NCBI RefSeq assembly: GCF_000516555.1 | Contig: NZ_AZSJ01000004.1 | Span: 65,610-129,609, forward strand | Length of the DNA stretch: 64,000 bases | Direction: 5' to 3' | Origin: Afipia sp. P52-10 | GTDB lineage: Bacteria > Pseudomonadota > Alphaproteobacteria > Rhizobiales > Xanthobacteraceae | Part shown: positions 52,740 to 60,684 of the stretch, in pieces | Layout: every line of letters starts with the position of its first letter | Numbering within the stretch: the stretch's first letter is position 1 | The notes under the pieces: model-generated | Databases searched by the model: none | Seen by the model: only the letters and a program-made list of their open reading frames with translations | Told to the model about the DNA's origin: nothing | Translations under genes and position numbers: made by a program

Positions 52740-53873
52740 TCAGGCCGCTGCGGTGTTGCGGGCGCGCATGGTGTCGATCAACTGGTCTTCCCAATAGGTC
52801 AGGCTGCCGAGACCGAGCGCGAGGGCGTTGGAACGGCGATAGTAGAGGTGACAGTCGAACTCCCAGGTAAAGCCCATGCCGCCATGCACCTGGATGTTCT
52901 GCTTCGAGCAATGCTGAAACGCCTGGGTCGCGCTGATGCGTGCGCCGGCGGCGGCTTCCGGCAACTCCGACGAGTTGGTCGAAAGCGCCCATGCCGCATA
53001 GTAGGCATTGGAGCGTGCCAGGGTGGCATTGACGTACATGTCGGCCAGGACATGCTTGACCGCCTGGAACGAGCCGATCGGACGGCCGAACGCCATGCGG
53101 TCAAGCGCATAGTCGCGGCCCATCTCGAGCGCACGATCAGCACCGCCGACCTGCTCGAAAGCAACCAGCACCGCGGCGCGATCGAGCACTTGCTTCAGCG
53201 TACTCCATCCCTCCTCGGCCCGGCCGAGCAGTTCGGCTGCTGCGCCGTTGAAGGTGATCTCCGCCTGGTTGTGGGTCGGATCGATGCTCTGCAGCGAACG
53301 GCGGCTGACACCCTTGCCCTTGAGATCGACGATGTAGAGCGCGATATCGGTCTCTCGGCCGGCGTTGCCGCTGCGAGCGACGACGACAGCGAAGTCGGCA
53401 ATCTCGCCGTCCGCCACCGGGGTCTTCGCACCCGAAAGCGTCCCGCCCGAAACGCTGGCCTTAATCGCGGCAGGATTAGGATTGCCCTTGCCTTCGAACA
53501 GCGCAAGCGTGCCGATCGTCTCCCCTGAGGCGAGCCCCGGCAAGTACTTGCGCTTCTGGGCGTCGGTGCCAGCGATCATGATCGCCTCAGCAGCCAGATA
53601 GATCGAGGAGGCGACCGGAACCGGCGCCACTGCCCGGCCGAGCTCTTCGGCGATCACCGCCAACTCCAGATGGCCCGCTCCGCTGCCGCCGTACTCCTCC
53701 GGAATGGCAACGCCCAGGAAGCCAAGCTCCGCGAGTCCCTTCCACAACGCGCGGTCATAGGAATCCTTGCCTTCCAGCACCTGCCGAACCTGCTTGGTCG
53801 TGCACTTCTCAGCAAGAAACCGCCGCGCCTGATCGCGCAGCTGCTTCTGGTCATCGGAAAAATCGAAATTCAT
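52740..53873 (-). CDS. Acyl-CoA dehydrogenase (FadE-type, small partner)
   Basis: 377-aa acyl-CoA dehydrogenase homologue. N-terminal MNFDFSDDQKQLRDQARRFL and LGFLGVAIPEEYGGSGAGHL are typical. The middle FAD segment is eroded (LALFEGKGNPNPAAIKAS), and the C-terminal loop reads VHGGMGFTWEFDCHLYYRRS without the MCAD-type YEGT. It may depend on the larger dehydrogenase 23 bases downstream for part of its active site. The SDR gene precedes it by 43 bases. Heteromer formation is an inference from known FadE pairs. Confidence 0.9.
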   Translation of the reverse strand: MNFDFSDDQKQLRDQARRFLAEKCTTKQVRQVLEGKDSYDRALWKGLAELGFLGVAIPEEYGGSGAGHLELAVIAEELGRAVAPVPVASSIYLAAEAIMIAGTDAQKRKYLPGLASGETIGTLALFEGKGNPNPAAIKASVSGGTLSGAKTPVADGEIADFAVVVARSGNAGRETDIALYIVDLKGKGVSRRSLQSIDPTHNQAEITFNGAAAELLGRAEEGWSTLKQVLDRAAVLVAFEQVGGADRALEMGRDYALDRMAFGRPIGSFQAVKHVLADMYVNATLARSNAYYAAWALSTNSSELPEAAAGARISATQAFQHCSKQNIQVHGGMGFTWEFDCHLYYRRSNALALGLGSLTYWEDQLIDTMRARNTAAA

Positions 53874-53916
53874 GGTGATGGCTTCTCCCGTTCTTGTTCT
53901 TCAAGCGTGGACGATA

Positions 53917-54675
53917 TCAGCGCGGTGCCATACGAATGGCGCCGTCGAGACGAATGGTTTCGCCGTTCAGCATCGGGTTCTCGACAATGTGTACGGCAAG
54001 CGCGGCGTATTCCGACGGATCGCCAAGCCGTGCCGGATGCGGCACCTGCTTGCCGAGGCTGTCGCGCGCCTCCTGCGGCAATCCCATCAACAGCGGCGTC
54101 AGGAACAGGCCCGGCGCGATGGTATTGACGCGAATGAACACCGAAGCGAGATCGCGCGCGACCGGCAACGTCAGGCCAACCACGCCGCCCTTGGATGCCG
54201 AATACGCGGCCTGACCGATCTGGCCGTCGAAAGCGGCAACGCTCGCCGTGTTGATGATGACACCACGCTCTTCGCCGACCGGGTCAACAGTTGCTAGCCG
54301 CTCAGCAAACAACCGCAGGACGTTGAACGTGCCGATCAGATTGATGCTGACGACGCGGGTGAAGATATCGAGCGGAAACGGACCGGTCTTGCCGATCGTC
54401 CGCGCGGCATTGCCGACACCCGCGCAGTTCACCAGCACGCGCGCGATGCCATGCGCAGCCTCCGCCTTGGCGATGGCTGCCTTCACCTGCTCCTCATTGG
54501 TGACATCGGCGGCCAGGGCAACGCCCTTGATCTCGCCGGCAACGCCTTCCGCATTTTCCTTGCGCACGTCGAGCACGGACACCTTCGCACCCTTCGCCGC
54601 CATCGCACGCGCGGTGGCGGCGCCAAGTCCGGAACCGCCACCCGTGATGATGACGGGCACATCCTTGAGCTGCAT
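53917..54675 (-). CDS. SDR-family 3-hydroxyacyl-CoA dehydrogenase, HSD17B10-like
   Basis: 252-aa short-chain dehydrogenase. Glycine loop TGGGSGLGAAT, NCAG at 83-86 and triad Ser145, Tyr158, Lys162 (YSASKGG). The inserts ARTIGKTGPFPLDIFTRVVS and VDPVGEERGVIINTASVAAF resemble type 2 3-hydroxyacyl-CoA dehydrogenase (HSD17B10), which oxidises 2-methyl-3-hydroxybutyryl-CoA and similar. It lies between the racemase (32 bases) and the dehydrogenase pair (43 bases), in order for a beta-oxidation spiral of an alpha-methyl-branched acyl-CoA. Confidence 0.9.
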   Translation of the reverse strand: MQLKDVPVIITGGGSGLGAATARAMAAKGAKVSVLDVRKENAEGVAGEIKGVALAADVTNEEQVKAAIAKAEAAHGIARVLVNCAGVGNAARTIGKTGPFPLDIFTRVVSINLIGTFNVLRLFAERLATVDPVGEERGVIINTASVAAFDGQIGQAAYSASKGGVVGLTLPVARDLASVFIRVNTIAPGLFLTPLLMGLPQEARDSLGKQVPHPARLGDPSEYAALAVHIVENPMLNGETIRLDGAIRMAPR

Positions 54676-54707
54676 AAAACCGCCTCTTTTGCTTCAATCA
54701 AACCATA

Positions 54708-55835
54708 TCAAGCGCGCGAACGCAGCGCGGGCTTCTCGGCCCAGCCGTCGAGAACCTCAGCCGCCGGCATCGGCTTGACGTCGGGCCCATGCTGGATCGC
54801 GGACGGCGTTCGCGAGAAGCGCGGCGCAGGCGCCGGCTGCACGCGGCCGTCATGCTCGACGAAGGTCTTGCGCGCTTTCAGATGCGGATGCTCCGGCGCA
54901 TCGAACAGACCGACGATTGGCGCCGCACACGCATCGGTGCCTTCGAGCAGCTTGGTCCACTCATCGCGGGTTTTGGTCAGGAAGATCGCCTCGAGCTTCT
55001 GATGCAGCTCAGGCCATTTGCTGCGGTTAAGCTGATCATCGAATGCAGGATCGGTCATACCTGTGATCCGGCGAAGCTCCGCATAGAATTGAGGTTCGAT
55101 CGCACCGATCGACATGTAGTTGCCGCAAGCACACTTGTAGGGTCGATAGAAGTGGGCACCGCCGTCGAGAGTGTTGGTCCCGACCTGCTCGGTCCAGCGA
55201 CCCATCGCCTTCTGCGCATGGAACATGGTCAGCATGTTGGTGACACCATCGCACATGGCAACGTCCACCACCTGCCCCTTGCCAGACTGGCGTGCCTCGA
55301 TGATGCCAGCCAGCAGACCGACCACCAGGAACAAGGCGCCCCCACCAAAGTCGCCAATCAGATTGAGCGGCGATACCGGATCGCCTTGGCGCGAGCGGAA
55401 CGAGTCAAGTGCGCCGGTGATGGCGATATAATTGATATCGTGACCTGCGGCCATCGCCAGCGGGCCCTCCTGTCCCCAGCCGGTCATGCGACCGTAGATG
55501 AGACGCGGATTGCGCTTCAGCGCCACATCCGGACCGAGCCCCAGCCGCTCCATCACCTGCGGGCGGAAACCTTCGATCAGCGCGTCAGCCGAGGCGATCA
55601 GGTCGAGCGCCTGGGAGACATGCTCCTTATTCTTGAGATCGAACTCCACGACCCGGCGGCCGCGGTTGACGTAGGCGTTCGGATCGCTTTTCCACTGGCC
55701 AATCCGGGTGATCGTCACCACGTCGGCGCCCATGTCCGACAGCATCATCGAGGCATAAGGACCGGGACCAATGCCTGCGAATTCGATGATCCGCACGCCG
55801 CTCAACGGTCCACTTGCGACTGTATTCTTGCTCAC
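54708..55835 (-). CDS. Alpha-methylacyl-CoA racemase
   Basis: 375-aa family III protein of the racemase branch. The proton-transfer residues of alpha-methylacyl-CoA racemase are all present: His132 in AAGHDINYIA, Asp162 in IGDFGGGA and Glu247 in GAIEPQFYAEL, each offset by six from His126, Asp156 and Glu241 of the mycobacterial enzyme. It would convert (R)- to (S)-2-methylacyl-CoA so that the dehydrogenases can act. Start is GTG, six bases after GGGAGG. Its first three bases overlap the TetR stop (GTGA), so the two are translated together. The longer frame reads into tetR. Confidence 0.93.
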   Translation of the reverse strand: MSKNTVASGPLSGVRIIEFAGIGPGPYASMMLSDMGADVVTITRIGQWKSDPNAYVNRGRRVVEFDLKNKEHVSQALDLIASADALIEGFRPQVMERLGLGPDVALKRNPRLIYGRMTGWGQEGPLAMAAGHDINYIAITGALDSFRSRQGDPVSPLNLIGDFGGGALFLVVGLLAGIIEARQSGKGQVVDVAMCDGVTNMLTMFHAQKAMGRWTEQVGTNTLDGGAHFYRPYKCACGNYMSIGAIEPQFYAELRRITGMTDPAFDDQLNRSKWPELHQKLEAIFLTKTRDEWTKLLEGTDACAAPIVGLFDAPEHPHLKARKTFVEHDGRVQPAPAPRFSRTPSAIQHGPDVKPMPAAEVLDGWAEKPALRSRA

Positions 55836-56581
55836 GCTTTCCTCCCGGTGGATCTTGTTGCCGACGCCGGACGCCGCTTGGCTGTCCGGCTTCCCTTTCT
55901 CGAGCGAGCCGGCTGCAGTATGCCGCCGCAAATCAGCTCTGTCATGTGCTGCACGTAGCGCCGGCGCACATCATCCGTCACACCCCCTATGCCCAGCGCG
56001 CGTGACATCACATCGCATCCGTCGAACAACCGCGCGCACGCCCCCATCAGGCTGGTAAAGAACAGCACTGGGTCGACGTCACGGAACTCGCCGCTCGCAA
56101 CCCCGTCACGCAGCAGCTTCCGCTGGAAGGCGAAAACCGGCTTGACGAACAGGTTACCGACTTCGTCGGCTGCCTCGCGGCTGCTTTCGTACAACAAGAG
56201 GTGGATCAGTCGATTCAGGTAAGGGTAGCGGTCATAGGCATTGATGACGCCGGCGACATGTAGCTTCAGTTTCTCCGTCGGTGAAATCGGCTGCCGCATC
56301 AGATGATCGAGCTTGGCGATCTGCGACCGCGCGTCGCGCGTCAATAGCGCCAGAAGCAACCCGTTCTTATTGCCGAAATGATACTTCACCAGCGCCGCAT
56401 TGATACCTGACCTTTTCGCCAGTTCGCTGAGCGAGATGTCGATCGTATCCCGCTCGATCATCAGTTCGCCCGCCGCCTTCAGCAGCTTTACGGCTGTCGC
56501 GCTCTGCCCTGCCCCCCGTTTTAGGGAGGCAAGCATGGATGCCGCGGGCGCGCTATCAGCGTCTGAGGAGTGGGTTCGCAT
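55832..56581 (-). CDS. TetR-family transcriptional regulator
   Basis: 249-aa TetR/AcrR-type repressor. The N-terminal HTH (about 30-78) reads TAVKLLKAAGELMIERDTI, ISLSELAKRSGINAALVKYH and FGNKNGLLLALL. The larger C-terminal ligand domain holds YDRYPYLNRLIHLLLYESSR, and the last 25 residues are basic (RSRKGSRTAKRRPASATRST). GTGA overlap couples it to the racemase. It is divergent from the thiolase, with a candidate palindromic operator between them. An acyl-CoA ligand is likely by analogy with FadR/PsrA-type TetR proteins but not shown. Confidence 0.92.
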   Translation of the reverse strand: MRTHSSDADSAPAASMLASLKRGAGQSATAVKLLKAAGELMIERDTIDISLSELAKRSGINAALVKYHFGNKNGLLLALLTRDARSQIAKLDHLMRQPISPTEKLKLHVAGVINAYDRYPYLNRLIHLLLYESSREAADEVGNLFVKPVFAFQRKLLRDGVASGEFRDVDPVLFFTSLMGACARLFDGCDVMSRALGIGGVTDDVRRRYVQHMTELICGGILQPARSRKGSRTAKRRPASATRSTGRKA

Positions 56582-56635
56582 CGGTATCCCGGCAAGCGTG
56601 GCTGCCGCCAGCTAATCCGATCAAATCCGGTCGCT

Positions 56636-56657
56636 CAAGCGATTAATTGAACGATTG
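56636..56657. promoter_or_regulatory. Candidate TetR operator between tetR and the thiolase
   Basis: A 22-base imperfect palindrome, half-sites CAAGCGATTAA and TTGAACGATTG, 16 of 22 positions symmetric, centred 54 bases upstream of tetR's divergent start. Its length and symmetry suit a TetR dimer. Placement would let one protein control both directions. Confidence 0.5.
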
Positions 56658-56721
56658 ACTAAATCCAGGAGCAACGCGACACTCGACTTATAATCAGACA
56701 AACATATCCGGGAGGAACGTC

Positions 56722-57894
56722 ATGGCCGAAGCGTACATCGTTGCTGCAGCGCGCACCGCAGGCGGCCGCAAGGGCGGTCGCCTGTCCGGCTGGCACCCGG
56801 CCGATCTCGCAGGCGAGGTGCTGAACACACTGGTCGATCGCACCGGGATCGACCCGGCCCAGGTCGAGGACGTGATCATGGGCTGCGTGATGCAGGCCGG
56901 TGAGCAATCCACCAACATCGCCCGCAATGCCGTGCTCGCCTCGAAACTGCCGGAAAGCGTTCCCGCGACCTCGATCGACCGCCAGTGCGGCTCCTCGCAG
57001 CAGGCGCTGCATTTTGCGGCGCAAGCAGTGATGGCTGGGTCGATGGACGTGGTGATCGCGGCCGGCGTCGAAAGCATGACCCGCGTGCCGATGGGCCTGC
57101 CCGCCTCGCTGCCGGCGAAGAACGGGTTCGGCACCTACATGAGCCCGGACATCCAGAAGCGCTATCCGAACATCGAGTTCAGCCAGTTCACCGGCGCGGA
57201 GATGATGGCGAAGAAGTACGATCTCTCGAAGGACGAACTCGACCAATACGCCTATGAGAGCCATCAGCGCGCGATTGCCGCCACCCAGGCTGGCGCCTTC
57301 AAGGACGAGATCGTGCCGCTGCCGATCACCCGCGCCGATGGCTCCCAGGACATCCACACGATCGACGAAGGTATTCGCTTCGACGCCAGTCTGGACGGCA
57401 TCCGTGGTGTCAAGCTGATCGCCGAAGGCGGCCGGATTACGGCCGCAAGCGCCAGCCAAATCTGCGATGGCGCCTCCGGCGTGATCGTTGTCAACGAGAA
57501 AGGGCTGAAGTCGCTCGGCTTGGCGCCGATGGCACGCATCCATCACATGAGCGTGCTCGGCCATGATCCGGTAATCATGCTGGAGGCGCCACTGCCTGCC
57601 ACCAAGCGCGCGTTGCAAAAGGCCGGTATGACCGTGGACGACATCGATCTGTTCGAGGTCAACGAGGCGTTCGCCTCGGTGCCGACCGCCTGGCTGAAAG
57701 ATACCGGTGCCGACCCGGCGCGGCTGAACGTCAATGGCGGCGCGATCGCGCTCGGCCATCCGCTTGGCGGCTCCGGCACCAAGCTAATGACGACGCTGGT
57801 ACATGCGCTGAAGCAGCGCAACAAGCGCTATGGCCTGCAGACCATGTGCGAGGGCGGCGGCATGGCCAACGTGACCATCGTCGAACGGCTCTAA
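56722..57894 (+). CDS. Acetyl-CoA C-acyltransferase (thiolase)
   Basis: 390-aa thiolase with all catalytic residues: Cys89 in DRQCGSSQQAL, the His in NGGAIALGHPLGGSGTKLM, and the second Cys in TMCEGGGMANVTIV. It performs the last cleavage of a beta-oxidation cycle. The gene is divergent from the TetR operon, whose candidate operator lies between, and CGGGAGGAACGTC is its ribosome site. A 220-base gap with a palindromic repeat follows before the acyl-CoA ligase. Chain-length preference cannot be read from the sequence. Confidence 0.94.
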   Translation: MAEAYIVAAARTAGGRKGGRLSGWHPADLAGEVLNTLVDRTGIDPAQVEDVIMGCVMQAGEQSTNIARNAVLASKLPESVPATSIDRQCGSSQQALHFAAQAVMAGSMDVVIAAGVESMTRVPMGLPASLPAKNGFGTYMSPDIQKRYPNIEFSQFTGAEMMAKKYDLSKDELDQYAYESHQRAIAATQAGAFKDEIVPLPITRADGSQDIHTIDEGIRFDASLDGIRGVKLIAEGGRITAASASQICDGASGVIVVNEKGLKSLGLAPMARIHHMSVLGHDPVIMLEAPLPATKRALQKAGMTVDDIDLFEVNEAFASVPTAWLKDTGADPARLNVNGGAIALGHPLGGSGTKLMTTLVHALKQRNKRYGLQTMCEGGGMANVTIVERL

Positions 57895-57914
57895 CTGCGC
57901 GTATCCGGATTGGC

Positions 57915-58020
57915 TCCTCACCATGGTGAGGAACGGCGCCCAGCGCCACCTCCCGAACCATGAGGCCAAACCCGCGACCAGCCATCCTTCGAGACGGCGG
58001 CTTCGCCGCCTGCTCGGGAC
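57915..58020. repeat. Intergenic palindromic repeat cluster
   Basis: TCCTCACCATGGTGAGGA (57915-57932) is an 18-base perfect palindrome. It is followed by ACCATGAGG and, at 57983-58020, CATCCTTCGAGAC with GGCGGCTTCGCCGCC. These words match the element at 38899-38937 and are widespread between genes in Bradyrhizobium relatives. The cluster lies between the thiolase and the ligase genes. Confidence 0.7.
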
Positions 58021-58114
58021 GAGGCAGAATGCTTGAACAGCATTCCCAATCGATGTGTAAAATCCGTCAAGACCGGCGACAAGCCGGCGGGCCATTTTCC
58101 AAGGGGGACACGTC

Positions 58115-59662
58115 ATGACGCATCCGTCGATTCATGCCCGCACGCACCCTGATAAGACCGCCTATCTGATAGCGGAGACCGGACAGGGCATCACCTATCG
58201 CCAGCTCGAGGACCGCTCCAATCAGGGCGCGCAGCTCTTCCGCTCTCTCGGCCTGAAGCGTTTCGATCATATCGCGATGCTGTTGGAGAACAGCACGACA
58301 TTTCTGGAGATCTGCTGGGCGGCGCAGCGCTCCGGTCTCTACTTCACGCCGATCAGCTACTATCTGACCCGCGACGAGATCGCCTACATCCTCAAGGACT
58401 GTGGCGCGCGCGTGCTCATCACATCTCCGAAATGCTACGCGCAGGTGAAGGATCTCGTGGACGGCGCGCTCGATGGCGTCCATCTCTACATGGTCGGAGA
58501 GACTCGACCAGGCTTCCAATCCTGGGAAGGCGCACTTGCCGCGCAGCCCACCACGCGCATCGCCGACGAATCGATCGGCCGCGACATGCTGTACTCCTCG
58601 GGCACGACCGGACGCCCGAAAGGTGTCAAGCGCGAGCCGATGGAAGGGCCGGTCGAGACCACCGATCCGGCATTTCACATGCTGGCCACCGTCGCCTTCG
58701 GCATGTCGCAGGATGCTATCTATCTATCGCCCGCCCCGCTTTATCACGCGGCTCCGCTCGTCGCGAACATGATGATGGGCGCGCTCGGCGGGACATCGGT
58801 GATCATGCAAAACTACGATTCGGAGAACTTTCTGCGGCTGGTGGAGAAGCACAGGGCCACGGTGACGCAAGTTGTGCCGACGATGTTCGTGCGGATGCTG
58901 AAATTGCCGGAGGCAACGCGCAAAGCATACGACGTATCGAGCCTGAAAGTGGCGATCCATGCCGCAGCTCCCTGCCCGGCCGAGGTCAAAGCCAAGATAA
59001 TTGACTGGTGGGGGCCGGTGATCGTCGAATACTACGGCGGCTCGGAAGGTAACGGCTTGACGTTCTGCAATTCAACGGAGTGGCTCGCGCATCGCGGCAC
59101 GGTCGGCCGCGCCCTCGTCGGCAAACTGAAGATCGTGGATGACGACGACAACGAAGTGCCAACCGGTGAAATCGGTACCATCTACTTCGCCGACGGGCGG
59201 CCCTTCGCTTATTACAACGATCCGGAAAAGACGAAAGGTGCATTCAATAGCCGCGGTTGGTCCACACTCGGCGACGTCGGCTACGTCGATCAGGATGGCT
59301 ACCTCTACCTCACCGACCGCAAGGCTTACATGATCATCTCCGGCGGCGTGAACATCTATCCGCAGGAGACCGAAGACGCGCTCATCACCCATCCGGATGT
59401 CACCGACGTCGCCGTGTTCGGAGTGCCGAACGAAGAGATGGGGGAAGAGGTCAAAGCCGTGGTCCAGCCTCGCGATATGGCGATCGCCGGCAAGGACCTG
59501 GAGGCCAAGCTGATCGCCTTCTGCCGCGAGCGGCTGTCACCGCTGAAGTGTCCACGCTCGATCGATTTCGAAGCGGAGCTGCCGCGCACGCCAACCGGCA
59601 AACTCGTCAAGCGCCACTTGCGCGATCGCTATTGGCGCAACCGCACACCAGCGCAGGCGTGA
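58115..59662 (+). CDS. AMP-dependent acyl-CoA ligase
   Basis: 515-aa member of the ANL superfamily, activating a carboxylic acid to acyl-AMP then acyl-CoA. P-loop MLYSSGTTGRPKGVKREPM, the adenine-proximal YYGGSEGNGLTF, A8 hinge LGDVGYVDQDGYLYLTDRKAY followed by MIISGGVNIYPQE, and C-terminal catalytic Lys in TPTGKLVKRHLRDRYW. GGGGGACACGTC precedes the ATG. It lies downstream of the thiolase and probably activates the substrate for the TetR-linked oxidation set. Which acid cannot be told. Confidence 0.93.
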   Translation: MTHPSIHARTHPDKTAYLIAETGQGITYRQLEDRSNQGAQLFRSLGLKRFDHIAMLLENSTTFLEICWAAQRSGLYFTPISYYLTRDEIAYILKDCGARVLITSPKCYAQVKDLVDGALDGVHLYMVGETRPGFQSWEGALAAQPTTRIADESIGRDMLYSSGTTGRPKGVKREPMEGPVETTDPAFHMLATVAFGMSQDAIYLSPAPLYHAAPLVANMMMGALGGTSVIMQNYDSENFLRLVEKHRATVTQVVPTMFVRMLKLPEATRKAYDVSSLKVAIHAAAPCPAEVKAKIIDWWGPVIVEYYGGSEGNGLTFCNSTEWLAHRGTVGRALVGKLKIVDDDDNEVPTGEIGTIYFADGRPFAYYNDPEKTKGAFNSRGWSTLGDVGYVDQDGYLYLTDRKAYMIISGGVNIYPQETEDALITHPDVTDVAVFGVPNEEMGEEVKAVVQPRDMAIAGKDLEAKLIAFCRERLSPLKCPRSIDFEAELPRTPTGKLVKRHLRDRYWRNRTPAQA

Positions 59663-59722
59663 GGCTTGCTTGGCCGCCCCCTCACCACGCTTCGCGGGGA
59701 GAGATTTCATGGGCGACTCGCC

Positions 59723-60622
59723 CTATCCCGCCCGCCGCGCGGCGTATTTCGCCGCCTGACGCAGCACGTTGCGGGCACGATTGACCACCGGCACGTCGAT
59801 CATCTTGCCCTCGAAGGTGACCGCGCCGAGGCCCTTCGCCATTGCGTCGTCATATGCCGCGATCATGGCTTCCGCCCGCGCGACGTCCGCGGCCGAATAG
59901 CCATATTGCTCGTTGAGGATCGCAACCTGGCTCGGATGCACGCAGGTCCCTCCAGCGAAGCCGAACTTGCGCGAGCGCTTGATGGTCTCACGAAACGCAT
60001 CCAGGTCGGCGAAATCGGCGACCGTTCCCATGAAGCCCAGCGGCAAAATGCCGGCGCCGCGGGCTGCGATGATCATCGTCTGCTTGGCCAGCTGCAACGT
60101 CTCACCGATCGGCTCCATCGACAGCGCAAGGGCGAAGTCCTCCGCGCCAAGCGACATGGCGACCAGCCGCGGCGTGGCCTTCGCGATCTCGCGCAGCCGG
60201 AAGAACGCATCCGCGGTCTCGACCAGCGCCACCAGCTTGGTGTGGCCAACCGGCATACCGCGCTGCGCTTCGAATGTGTCGAGCAGTTCTGCAATGACCT
60301 GCAGATGCTCCGGACTCTCGGTCTTCGGACACATCAGCGCCAAAACGCCAGGGCCAACCGAGGCCTCGATGTCCAGAAACGCTTGGTGCCAGGGCCGGTT
60401 GATGCGCACCACCACATCGGCACCGGCCTTGCTGACCTCCTTGGCCGCGGCATGGATCAGCGTGCGCCCGCGCGGCTTCTCCGCCTCCGGCACACTGTCT
60501 TCCAGGTCGAGGATGTAAGCGTCGGCGCCGCGCTGGTGTGCCGTAGTAACAAACTTCTCGCGCGTGACCGGAACAAACATCAACGATCGCCATGCTGGCA
60601 GATCGGCACGCATATCGGGCAT
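59723..60622 (-). CDS. CoA-ester lyase, HpcH/HpaI-CitE family
   Basis: 299-aa TIM-barrel lyase, paralogue of the one at 37977-38834 but in a distinct branch. Key segments: WRSLMFVPVTREKFVTTAHQ, YILDLEDSVPEAEKPRGRT, CoA-contact Arg in VVVRINRPWHQ, metal ligands in LVALVETADAFFRL and MSLGAEDFALALS, and CVHPSQVAILNEQY. Start MPDMRAD is preferred (AAGGAAA six bases before). It follows a CaiB CoA-transferase by 62 bases, so acid activation and C-C cleavage are again paired, here without dehydrogenase and hydratase genes alongside. Substrate unknown. Confidence 0.9.
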   Translation of the reverse strand: MPDMRADLPAWRSLMFVPVTREKFVTTAHQRGADAYILDLEDSVPEAEKPRGRTLIHAAAKEVSKAGADVVVRINRPWHQAFLDIEASVGPGVLALMCPKTESPEHLQVIAELLDTFEAQRGMPVGHTKLVALVETADAFFRLREIAKATPRLVAMSLGAEDFALALSMEPIGETLQLAKQTMIIAARGAGILPLGFMGTVADFADLDAFRETIKRSRKFGFAGGTCVHPSQVAILNEQYGYSAADVARAEAMIAAYDDAMAKGLGAVTFEGKMIDVPVVNRARNVLRQAAKYAARRAG

Positions 60623-60684
60623 TGATACTTTCCTTGATGATCCACTCTTTACCGACGCATGACCCGACCATTCCAGGTCACGCA

